Positions 56,976 to 64,000 of a stretch of 64,000 bases of DNA are shown here, in pieces. Origin of the DNA: Polynucleobacter sp. MWH-Svant-W18 (lineage in GTDB: Bacteria; Pseudomonadota; Gammaproteobacteria; Burkholderiales; Burkholderiaceae); contig NZ_CP061293.1 in assembly GCF_018687495.1 (NCBI RefSeq), forward strand, positions 1,612,001-1,676,000, written 5' to 3'. The first letter of the stretch is position 1. Each line of letters begins with the position of its first letter. The position numbers were made by a program, and so were the translations under genes. The notes beneath the pieces were generated by a model, which made no database searches, was not told where the DNA came from, and saw only the letters and a program-made list of their open reading frames with translations.

Positions 56976-57371
56976 TTATGCTTGCTTAATCCGAAATACT
57001 TCAACACCCACTGAATGACAGTCGGGATAAACGTCAGGCTTGGCTGTACTGACTCGCGCAGCCAATACCTTTGGATGTAGCAGCATAGCTGCTGTAATGT
57101 CGTCACAAAAGGTTTCTTGCAGTTGAATATGGCCCTTGGAGGCTAAAGCCTTGATTGTTTCACGCATAAAATCGTAATCAACCACTTCATCTAATTGATC
57201 ATTCGCTGGCGTATTCATGCCCAACGGAATATATAGATCTACGTTCAGAATGACGCGTTGCTCTGCCTTTTTCTCAAAATCATGAACACCGATATTGATA
57301 TAAATTTCATAGTCACGCAAAAATAATCGGCGGCAATCGATGAGTGCAGGATGAGAAAGAATGGCGTGCAT
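56976..57371 (-). CDS. folB: Dihydroneopterin aldolase
   Basis: Cleaves dihydroneopterin in folate synthesis. The 131-residue protein has a 15-residue N-terminal addition, then IYINIGVHDFEKKAEQRVILNVDL, DEVVDYDFMRETI, and QLQETFCDDI; the catalytic Lys is expected in the C-terminal strand VSTAKPDVYPD. It follows an SDR related to pteridine reductases, fitting folate metabolism. Confidence 0.93.
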   Translation of the reverse strand: MHAILSHPALIDCRRLFLRDYEIYINIGVHDFEKKAEQRVILNVDLYIPLGMNTPANDQLDEVVDYDFMRETIKALASKGHIQLQETFCDDITAAMLLHPKVLAARVSTAKPDVYPDCHSVGVEVFRIKQA

Positions 57372-57385
57372 AAAATTGAACTTAC

Positions 57386-58192
57386 TTAATTAGTTTTGAA
57401 CATCACATCACGTGATGAAGGTAATAAATGTTGGCCACCATCTACATACAAAGTGGTTCCTGTAATGGCATTGGCCAGAGATAAAAATACAGTTGCTTTA
57501 GCCACATCGGCAGGGGTTGACGACTTGCCCAACGGTGTCATTTGATGGGCTTTAATAAAGCCCTCTTCGGTTTGGTCGCCAGATGGTAAGGATATTCCGG
57601 GGGCTAGACCCACTACACGCAGGTGAGGCGCAAAGTCGAGCGCTAGCATTTCGATAGAGGTCGCTAATGCAGCTTTAGATAAGGTGTAAGACAAATAATC
57701 AGGATTGAGATTAATCAACTTTTGATCAAGTAGTTGAATCACAGACGGAAGAAATTCGGCTTCAGTTTTACCTGCACTATTTTTATGATGTTCGAACATC
57801 AATTGAGATAACAAGATCGGTGCTGCCAAATTCACCTGCATATGGTCTTGCAAACTTTTAGCGCTTAAAGGCACTTTAGAATTCGCACGATCATATTCAA
57901 AAATAGAAGCGCTATTCACTAAGCAATGCAGATGGGGAAATTGCTCTCTAACGGATGCAAATAGCTTTTTAGTAGCTGCCTCATCGGCTAAATCGGCCTG
58001 GAAGGCCTGTGCTTTAACCCCCAAGCGCCCAATTTCCTTGACTGTTTCCTGAGCCTCTTGCTCAGATTGCCCATAATGGACAGCGACATCCCAGCCTTGA
58101 CGCGCAAATTCCAAAGCAATTTCTCGACCCAGGCGCTTGGCGGCGCCAGTCACTAAAACTGCTTTATGTTGCTGAGATAAGGGTGTGTTCAA
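57386..58192 (-). CDS. Short-chain dehydrogenase, FolM/pteridine-reductase-like
   Basis: A 268-residue SDR with TGAAKRLGREIAL (15-27), ADLADEAATKKLF, and YTLSKAALA carrying the catalytic Tyr and Lys. The ARG/Lys-rich TGAAKRLG and placement 14 bases upstream of folB resemble pteridine or dihydromonapterin reductases, so the role is inferred. The frame opens at TTG (58192); no ATG lies nearby. Confidence 0.83.
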   Translation of the reverse strand: MNTPLSQQHKAVLVTGAAKRLGREIALEFARQGWDVAVHYGQSEQEAQETVKEIGRLGVKAQAFQADLADEAATKKLFASVREQFPHLHCLVNSASIFEYDRANSKVPLSAKSLQDHMQVNLAAPILLSQLMFEHHKNSAGKTEAEFLPSVIQLLDQKLINLNPDYLSYTLSKAALATSIEMLALDFAPHLRVVGLAPGISLPSGDQTEEGFIKAHQMTPLGKSSTPADVAKATVFLSLANAITGTTLYVDGGQHLLPSSRDVMFKTN

Positions 58193-58217
58193 TTAAATTC
58201 TCTTAGACTAGCGAGCT

Positions 58218-59405
58218 ATGGATATTACCTTGACCAGCCTTGAAACGGAGCATAGCGCCCTACTCAAGGCCAAAATAGCCGAGCAAATTGCTTCGGAGGG
58301 CGGCTGGCTGCCATTTTCCCGCTATATGGAGATGGCGCTTTATGAGCCTGGCATGGGCTATTACAGTGCTGGGGCTCATAAATTAGGCTCCGGTGGAGAT
58401 TTCACCACAGCCCCTGAGTTGAGCTCCTTATTTGGCTCTGCTATCTGCTCCACCCTCTTACCGGTTCTTGAGGGCCTCCAAGAAAAAGGCTTGCCCACCC
58501 AAATTCTTGAATTTGGTGCCGGAACAGGAAAGCTTGCCGCCTCAATTCTGAGTCGCCTAAAGGATCTGGGTTTTAACTTGGATCGTTACGACATCATCGA
58601 GATTTCACCAGACCTAGCGCAGCGGCAACAAGAACGCATTGGTGGCCTTGTGAAGAATCTCCATATATCGACAGAATGCAATTGGCTTAGTAAATTGCCA
58701 ACAGATTTCAAAGGCATCATTCTCGCGAATGAAGTCATTGATGCCATTCCTTGCGATGTCATCATTTATCAAAATGGATTTTGGTACTCGTATGGGGTAG
58801 CACTTGAACACGATCAATTAATTTGGAAGTCAGGATCCCCCGTAGCCCAGGATTTAATTCCTGAAAGCTTATTAACTAGAAACTTTTCAGAAGGCTACGT
58901 CACTGAATTACATGCCCCGGCTAATGCATGGATGAGGCAAGTTGCAAAGCAATTGCATACCGGTTTATTTCTAACATTGGATTACGGATTCCCAGAGAAT
59001 GAGTACTACCACCCACAAAGGCTAGAGGGTACTTTGATGGCGCACCACCGTCATCATGCAATTCAAGATCCATTTCATCTTCCGGGCCTATGTGATGTAA
59101 CAACCCATGTTGAATGGTCACAGATTGCACGCAGTGCACTTGCAGAGGATGCGGATGACGTATATCTCACCAATCAAGCAGCCTATCTTTTGGATGCTGG
59201 TATTGGAGATATTGCATTAGAGCTTGGAGATCCAAGCGATCCAGAAACTTTTCTACCTATTTCAAACTCGCTACAAAAATTACTCTCTGAAGCAGAGATG
59301 GGCGAGTTATTTAAGGCATTTGCCTTCTCCAAAAGACTTGAAGATATATTGCCAGGTTATACCTTAGAGGATTTACCAGGCCTTAGAGGTAGAAATCGAC
59401 TTTAG
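58218..59405 (+). CDS. MidA/NDUFAF7-family SAM-dependent methyltransferase
   Basis: A 395-residue protein of the DUF185 family; eukaryotic members dimethylate an arginine of complex [21 protein letters not shown] (about 33-52), [13 protein letters not shown] (near 60), motif [17 protein letters not shown] and [11 protein letters not shown] match. It starts 25 bases from the divergent SDR gene; TAGACT lies eight bases before the ATG with no ribosome site. The stop interlocks with cca. Confidence 0.9.
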   Translation: MDITLTSLETEHSALLKAKIAEQIASEGGWLPFSRYMEMALYEPGMGYYSAGAHKLGSGGDFTTAPELSSLFGSAICSTLLPVLEGLQEKGLPTQILEFGAGTGKLAASILSRLKDLGFNLDRYDIIEISPDLAQRQQERIGGLVKNLHISTECNWLSKLPTDFKGIILANEVIDAIPCDVIIYQNGFWYSYGVALEHDQLIWKSGSPVAQDLIPESLLTRNFSEGYVTELHAPANAWMRQVAKQLHTGLFLTLDYGFPENEYYHPQRLEGTLMAHHRHHAIQDPFHLPGLCDVTTHVEWSQIARSALAEDADDVYLTNQAAYLLDAGIGDIALELGDPSDPETFLPISNSLQKLLSEAEMGELFKAFAFSKRLEDILPGYTLEDLPGLRGRNRL

Positions 59406-60532
59406 ACTTGCAGCGCCTGAGCGATGGCGGCAAGTCTTGCACTCTCAAATGCGCTCCCAATACGCTCGCCATTTGAGCGATCCTGAGCCCCGATACCGGC
59501 AATAATTTCTGCCGTATTAATGGCTTGAGCATTGCGCATCGCCGCAATGAAAGATGAGACCGGCATTCCAAGCTTTTGACCAAGATTTAATAGCGCTAAG
59601 CCACGATCAGGTTTACGCCAAATATCAGCACGATTAAACCAGGCCAAAATATCTACTGCTTGAAATTTGCCATTGGGAAACTGATTCATCACATCGCGCA
59701 ATTGTGCAAAGATCTCGCAGAAGTCACGTACTTCAATCGGCATACGAACACCATCAGCCCACGAACGAATTTCACTCACTGGCAAATGCATCAGAGTGAT
59801 AGCGCATCGCTCCTCTAAGTTATTACTAGCTGATTCATAATGTGTAATCAATTCTTCACGAAATAATTCTTCCGCAAGGCTTGTCCCAAGGCTTGCTGGC
59901 AATATGGTCTTCGCTGCTCCGGTATTGAGTAATACCTGAAAGAGATGTATCGGTTTAGAGGCAACCAAACCTCTGGCAAGCTCCTGCCAGATGCGCTCAG
60001 CGGATAGTGCATTTAGTTCACCAGACTGAACAATCGCTTTTAATGCAGTCATTGTCGCGTCTGCAACTCTAAACTCTGGGAAACGAGCAGCAAAGCGGGC
60101 TATACGCAATAAACGCAAGGGATCCTCAGCAAATGCATCGGATACATGGCGAAATATCTTTGCAGCCAAATCTTCTTGACCGTTATACGGATCAATGATG
60201 GGGCCAAACTGTTTGCCATCAGCACCGACTTCTTGCGCCATGGCATTGATGGTTAAATCACGTCGCTCTAAATCCTGCTCTAGTGTGACTGAGGGATCTG
60301 CATAAAAATGAAAGCCTTTATAACCCTGTCCTGTTTTCCGCTCAGTACGTGCCAAGGCATATTCTGCTTGAGTATCTGGATGTAAAAAAACTGGGAAGTC
60401 CTTACCCACTGGCCGAAAGCCTTTTGCAATCATTTCATCAACGCTAGAGCCAACCACTACATAGTCGATATCGTGCACCGGCAAACCCATCAAGGTATCC
60501 CTTATCGCACCACCAACTGCATAGATTTTCAT
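59402..60532 (-). CDS. cca: CCA tRNA nucleotidyltransferase
   Basis: Adds or repairs the 3' CCA of tRNAs. The 376-residue class II enzyme starts with [25 protein letters not shown] (nucleotidyltransferase motif with catalytic Asp pair), then [20 protein letters not shown] and [16 protein letters not shown]. coli Cca is longer and ends with an HD phosphohydrolase domain; the HD signature is not seen here. It starts at the last base of the NDUFA9-like gene. Confidence 0.94.
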   Translation of the reverse strand: MKIYAVGGAIRDTLMGLPVHDIDYVVVGSSVDEMIAKGFRPVGKDFPVFLHPDTQAEYALARTERKTGQGYKGFHFYADPSVTLEQDLERRDLTINAMAQEVGADGKQFGPIIDPYNGQEDLAAKIFRHVSDAFAEDPLRLLRIARFAARFPEFRVADATMTALKAIVQSGELNALSAERIWQELARGLVASKPIHLFQVLLNTGAAKTILPASLGTSLAEELFREELITHYESASNNLEERCAITLMHLPVSEIRSWADGVRMPIEVRDFCEIFAQLRDVMNQFPNGKFQAVDILAWFNRADIWRKPDRGLALLNLGQKLGMPVSSFIAAMRNAQAINTAEIIAGIGAQDRSNGERIGSAFESARLAAIAQALQV

Positions 60533-61440
60533 TACTTCATGCCCTCTAGAGTTCGCCGACTCATTCCAAATACTGCACTTAATGCATCAACTCCATTTAC
60601 TGGCAAGATATTAGGCAATTGCATTGAGGCAATATTGTCACGAGACATCAAAGTGGGTCCAGGCAAAAACTCAAAAGCCAAGGCTTGTAGATAGCCAACA
60701 AATGCTGGCACCGGAATAATTGCACAAGAGGTCTTAGCCTTACGGGCTGCAAACTCGACAATCTCTTTCATGGTGTAAACCGTTGGTCCAACCAAGTCAT
60801 AGGAGTGACGAATTGTTTGCGGCATTTTTAGCGCCATCACAAAAGCGCTTGCAACATCATCCACGCTCACCGGCTGAAACTGAGCGTCATAATTTGCCAA
60901 AGGCATTGCTGGAAGTGCCTTAGTAAGCTTTGCAAAGAGATTGATAAATTGATCTTGCGCACCAAAGATAACTGAGGGCCTAAAGATAGTCCAATCTAAA
61001 TCGCTTGCTTTTACTGCCGCTTCCCCATCCCCCTTGCTGCGTTGATACATGGACGGTCCATTGGAGTCTGCACCCAAAGCACTCATATGCAGGTAGCGCT
61101 TTAGCCCGTGCAATTGCATCGCAGTAATAATATTTTTAGGTAAATCTACATGCGCTGCCTTGAAGATTTTTCCATAAGGCCTAGCGGGCTTATCGTGCAA
61201 AACACCCACTAAATTAATGACTGCGCCATATGGATGAATACGAGCACACAAAGCCTGAAGCTCATCAAAATCATGTATGTCAGTATCTTCAAGATGCACT
61301 TTAGGGAGCATTCTTAATTCACGGCCCGCAGCCAAATGGCTAGTGGGCAAGAGCACGGAATATCCCTGCGCCTGCAACTGTGCAGCCAAGACGCGACCCA
61401 CAAAACCATTACCACCAATAAGAAGAATGTCGTATTTCAT
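60532..61440 (-). CDS. NAD(P)-binding protein of the complex I NDUFA9 type
   Basis: A 302-residue atypical SDR with [19 protein letters not shown] (8-26), a divergent [10 protein letters not shown] strand and HLQG-like [26 protein letters not shown] in place of the classical active Tyr-Lys. Proteins of this group relate to the NDUFA9 subunit or quinone-linked oxidoreductases in bacteria; activity here is unproved. It overlaps cca by one base. Confidence 0.83.
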   Translation of the reverse strand: MKYDILLIGGNGFVGRVLAAQLQAQGYSVLLPTSHLAAGRELRMLPKVHLEDTDIHDFDELQALCARIHPYGAVINLVGVLHDKPARPYGKIFKAAHVDLPKNIITAMQLHGLKRYLHMSALGADSNGPSMYQRSKGDGEAAVKASDLDWTIFRPSVIFGAQDQFINLFAKLTKALPAMPLANYDAQFQPVSVDDVASAFVMALKMPQTIRHSYDLVGPTVYTMKEIVEFAARKAKTSCAIIPVPAFVGYLQALAFEFLPGPTLMSRDNIASMQLPNILPVNGVDALSAVFGMSRRTLEGMK

Positions 61441-61464
61441 AAGTCCTTAGATTCACTTCATTAA

Positions 61465-63432
61465 TTAAGGTAAATCAGATTGGGTAGCCGCTTTTGGTGC
61501 AATGACTCCCAAGCGCTGCTTTAAAGATTGTTGCTGACCATTCATTACTGATGAATAGTAATTTGCATTGGAAAGTACATTCTTGACATAAGTACGCGTC
61601 TCATTAAAGGGAATAGTTTCGGCAAAGATAGCCCCCTCGGTGGGCCCGGACAACTTCTCACGCCATGCCTTGGAGCGAGAAGGCCCGGCGTTATAAGCAG
61701 CTGATGCCAGCACCCAAGAACCGTCTAGGTCTATCAACACCATATTGAGATAGTTACTACCCAAAGTGAGGTTTGTATTTGTGTCACTTAATTTATCGTT
61801 GGTGTAATTGGCCATGCCAATCTTTTTAGCAACATACTTTGCGGTATTAGGCATCACTTGCATCAAACCCGAAGCCCCAACAGAAGATGAAGCATTCATG
61901 ATGAACCGCGACTCTTGACGAATCAACCCATAAGCCCAGGCAAGATTTAAATCGATTTGTTTTGCAATTGGGGAAAGTTCTTCGCGATATGGTGTTGGAT
62001 AGCGCAAAGAAAAATCATGCTCCTGTTTTGTCCGGTCAGCAGTATTGACTACACGGTCATATAAACCAATGCGCTTAGCGTATTCAGCAGCTGCAATTAA
62101 TTGCCTGTCGGTCATATTCCGCAATTCCCAATTCCATTCTCGGTTTCCTTCAAAGCGTAAATTCATGGCATACAAACGTTCGCCTCGAACAAAGCCCTTA
62201 CGCGTAGCCATCGCATCAATCTCTTGTTCGGTCGCCTTTGTTCGAGATGGCGCATGATTGGATTTACCCAGCTCTTCTCGTGCTAATTGGCCATAAAAGT
62301 TATATTGCTCTGCAATCAGCTCAAAGCTTTCTTTTGCTTTTGTATCTTGGCCTTCGGCCTTTAAGGCGCGCCCATACCAGTAAGTCCAAGCAGGGTCGCG
62401 GTTACGCACTGCTGGATTCATGCCATCAATTGCGTTTTTTACTAAGGCCCAATCTTTGGCGCGTAAGCCTGCTCGCACTTTCCACTCTTGGGTCTCAGCA
62501 GAGAGCAGTTCGTTATAGCCAAGCTCCTGTTGCAAACGATAAGCGTCATCCGCATTGGGATCTAGCTTCTTTGCCAAGAATTGACCGATCACTCCCCAGG
62601 CTACAGCCTGATTTTCTTTACTGTAGCGCGATGAACTTTGTTGAAAGTCACGATATGCCTTAGAGGGATCCGCTATAGCAGCTTTCACAATCTCCGCAAT
62701 AGGATCTTCGCCACCCAAACGACGTGCCATGGTGTCGTACCCTTTTTCACTCGCAGCGCGGCCAATGGCCTTGGCCTCACTCGGCGTCATACCGCCAGCA
62801 GCGACTAGCGATGGAACCAACTCTTGGCAAGCCTGCCCGAAATAACTGGGGTCCAATAAAACAGCGCGAGCATCGATTGCCAATTTGGTTGGATTCTCTC
62901 CCTGAGATAACTTTGACAGCAATGAATAGCATTTCACTTGCGTATCGTCATCGAGTACAAATTTGGCGTACTCTGCATCAAAGCGCGCCCAGTCCTTACG
63001 CTTGCCCAATACCAGTAGCCAATCATTGCGCATACGGTCAGCCAATGCTGTACCTTGGTACTGATTTAAGAATGCAACTACTTGGGCATCTGCGCTGTAA
63101 TCACTTCGAGCCCCGCCGCCACTGTCAAATAATTGAGGCTTAATCCGAAAATAGGCTACATAGTCATCAAATGGGTAACCTGCTAGATTAGATGAAAGTT
63201 GCTGCGTACGAAATACATCGTTTTTCTTGGCGGCTTCACGCAAATCAATAAACATCCGATCTGTATCACTAATCTCAACAGGGGCAGCTTTGCTTTCATA
63301 GGATTTAGGTAGGCTAGGTTTTTTAGATTTTTCTGCAAAAGCGCTAGGCATGGCTAAGGCTAGCCCTAGGAACAAAATCTTGGTCCATTGAGGGAGAGCG
63401 CTTTTTAGCATTTCAGACTTTACCTTCACCAT
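61465..63432 (-). CDS. Soluble lytic murein transglycosylase
   Basis: Periplasmic peptidoglycan lyase, 655 residues. A signal peptide (about 1-33 ending SAFA), a long alpha-superhelical repeat domain (about 60-470) and a C-terminal SLT domain with catalytic Glu in GLIRQESRFIMNASSSVGASGLMQVMPNTA (near 520) and AYNAGPSR. The ATG at 63432 follows AAGGG; an alternative ATG seven codons later gives a more typical signal. Upstream of MTHFS on the opposite strand. Confidence 0.94.
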   Translation of the reverse strand: MVKVKSEMLKSALPQWTKILFLGLALAMPSAFAEKSKKPSLPKSYESKAAPVEISDTDRMFIDLREAAKKNDVFRTQQLSSNLAGYPFDDYVAYFRIKPQLFDSGGGARSDYSADAQVVAFLNQYQGTALADRMRNDWLLVLGKRKDWARFDAEYAKFVLDDDTQVKCYSLLSKLSQGENPTKLAIDARAVLLDPSYFGQACQELVPSLVAAGGMTPSEAKAIGRAASEKGYDTMARRLGGEDPIAEIVKAAIADPSKAYRDFQQSSSRYSKENQAVAWGVIGQFLAKKLDPNADDAYRLQQELGYNELLSAETQEWKVRAGLRAKDWALVKNAIDGMNPAVRNRDPAWTYWYGRALKAEGQDTKAKESFELIAEQYNFYGQLAREELGKSNHAPSRTKATEQEIDAMATRKGFVRGERLYAMNLRFEGNREWNWELRNMTDRQLIAAAEYAKRIGLYDRVVNTADRTKQEHDFSLRYPTPYREELSPIAKQIDLNLAWAYGLIRQESRFIMNASSSVGASGLMQVMPNTAKYVAKKIGMANYTNDKLSDTNTNLTLGSNYLNMVLIDLDGSWVLASAAYNAGPSRSKAWREKLSGPTEGAIFAETIPFNETRTYVKNVLSNANYYSSVMNGQQQSLKQRLGVIAPKAATQSDLP

Positions 63433-63508
63433 CTACCCTTGTATTGAATTGCGCTAGCATTTACTCGATGCCAACTTGTTTACTATATCTTCTAATTTTC
63501 GCCTGATA

Positions 63509-64000
63509 ATGGACGATATGCACGGTAATTCTCCAAAATCTCTTCGTCAAGATTTATTAAGGCAGCGCACAGAATATGCCGCTCGGCCTGATTACGCCCA
63601 GACTCAAAAGCGGCTTATTGACACCCTAAATCAGTTTCTAGTTAGCAATGGTAAATCCCTAAAAACGATTGCCCTGTATTGGCCAATTCAGGATGAGCTA
63701 GATTTACGGGAAACACTCATTTCTTGGGCTACTACTAACCCTGGCCACAAAATGGCTCTGCCTTTTGCTCGCCCAGACAAGCACCTGGATTTCTACGAGT
63801 GGCAGAATGGGGATGATCTGAGTCCCAGTAAGCATGGAGTTCCTGAGCCTATTCCCACCAATTCCCAAAGGCCTGCAATTGATCCCGATTGCATCTTAAT
63901 TCCTTGCGTTGGATGGTCTAGCTCAAGCGAGAATGGCAAAACGCATTATTGGCGTCTTGGCTACGGTGGTGGATATTTTGATCGCACCCTTGCAGCTCTG
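63509..64000 (+). CDS. 5-formyltetrahydrofolate cyclo-ligase, 5' part cut by window edge
   Basis: I translated 164 residues to the window end. KSLRQDLLRQRTEYAA, ALYWPIQDELDLRE, PCVGW and RLGYGGGYFDRTLAAL identify the cyclo-ligase that turns 5-formyl-THF into methenyl-THF. The first ATG is 63509; the next in frame is 63518, which has GATAAT ending seven bases upstream and no Shine-Dalgarno. The end of the protein is outside the window. Confidence 0.92.
   Translation, partial: MDDMHGNSPKSLRQDLLRQRTEYAARPDYAQTQKRLIDTLNQFLVSNGKSLKTIALYWPIQDELDLRETLISWATTNPGHKMALPFARPDKHLDFYEWQNGDDLSPSKHGVPEPIPTNSQRPAIDPDCILIPCVGWSSSSENGKTHYWRLGYGGGYFDRTLAAL

Noticed and set aside
62238..62663. 141-codon plus-strand frame opposite the lytic transglycosylase
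   Set aside because: Antisense to the superhelical domain, no signal, domain or ribosome site; shadow of the real gene.

Overview
The window reads as a stretch of the chromosome of a free-living betaproteobacterium of the Burkholderiales, most like Polynucleobacter. The grounds are the protein families and their order: a ctaC-ctaD-ctaG-ctaE cox operon with SURF1, COX15 and ctaB; gpsA-secB-grxC-rhodanese; gshA-gshB-EIIA-HPr-EI; a two-gene methionine synthase; and PhaM. Base composition is moderate (mid-40s % GC by eye) and coding density is very high. I saw no phage, insertion sequence, CRISPR array, rRNA or tRNA. No stretch over 300 bases lacks a gene; the longest gap (22916-23177) holds regulatory-looking repeats.

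Layout. 1-7907: cytochrome c oxidase (aa3 type, subunit II fused to cytochrome c), its copper and heme assembly factors, and heme A/O synthesis, read leftward from a good promoter near 8000. 8088-17788: a BioC-like methyltransferase diverging from comF-trmL; gpsA-secB-grxC-rhodanese diverging from gpmA-ctpA-moeB; then a sugar-permease-less PTS (EI, HPr, EIIA). 17790-23435: glutathione synthesis (gshB, gshA), the ammonium module (TorF porin-glnK-amtB) and ubiK. 23442-28114: a leftward VanZ-ferredoxin-hydrolase-DUF493-lipB-lipA-lipoprotein operon. 28152-30246: birA, coaX, hldE2. 30339-35168: a tightly overlapping five-gene lipid-modification operon (glutathione peroxidase, FAD oxidoreductase, DUF1365, Cfa-type methyltransferase, SDR). 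35189-42365: dsbA, SPOR protein, argS, DUF1840 and split metH. 42440-46003: PhaM, an MBL hydrolase, DUF1289, AcuI-type reductase, a lipoprotein and a flavin reductase. 45990-51883: a tripartite RND efflux operon. 52019-64000: methyltransferase, glmS-glmU-ttcA-folB-SDR, MidA, cca, NDUFA9-like protein, a soluble lytic transglycosylase and the start of 5-formyltetrahydrofolate cyclo-ligase.

The genes are mostly core: respiration, cofactors (lipoate, biotin activation, CoA, folate, heme A), glutathione and disulfide chemistry, envelope precursors and translation. No obviously new multi-gene system is present. The most notable signals are (i) a recurrent arrangement in which a -10-like TAnnnT hexamer ends exactly six bases before the ATG of operon-first genes without a Shine-Dalgarno, suggesting frequent leaderless transcripts; (ii) the five-gene fatty-acid modification operon; (iii) a histone-H1-like pentapeptide-repeat tail on GlmU; (iv) convergent neighbours that interlock their stop codons, leaving no room for terminators; (v) NtrC-like sites and a perfect palindrome upstream of the TorF-glnK-amtB operon; and (vi) a methyltransferase-fold protein lacking its glycine-rich SAM motif.
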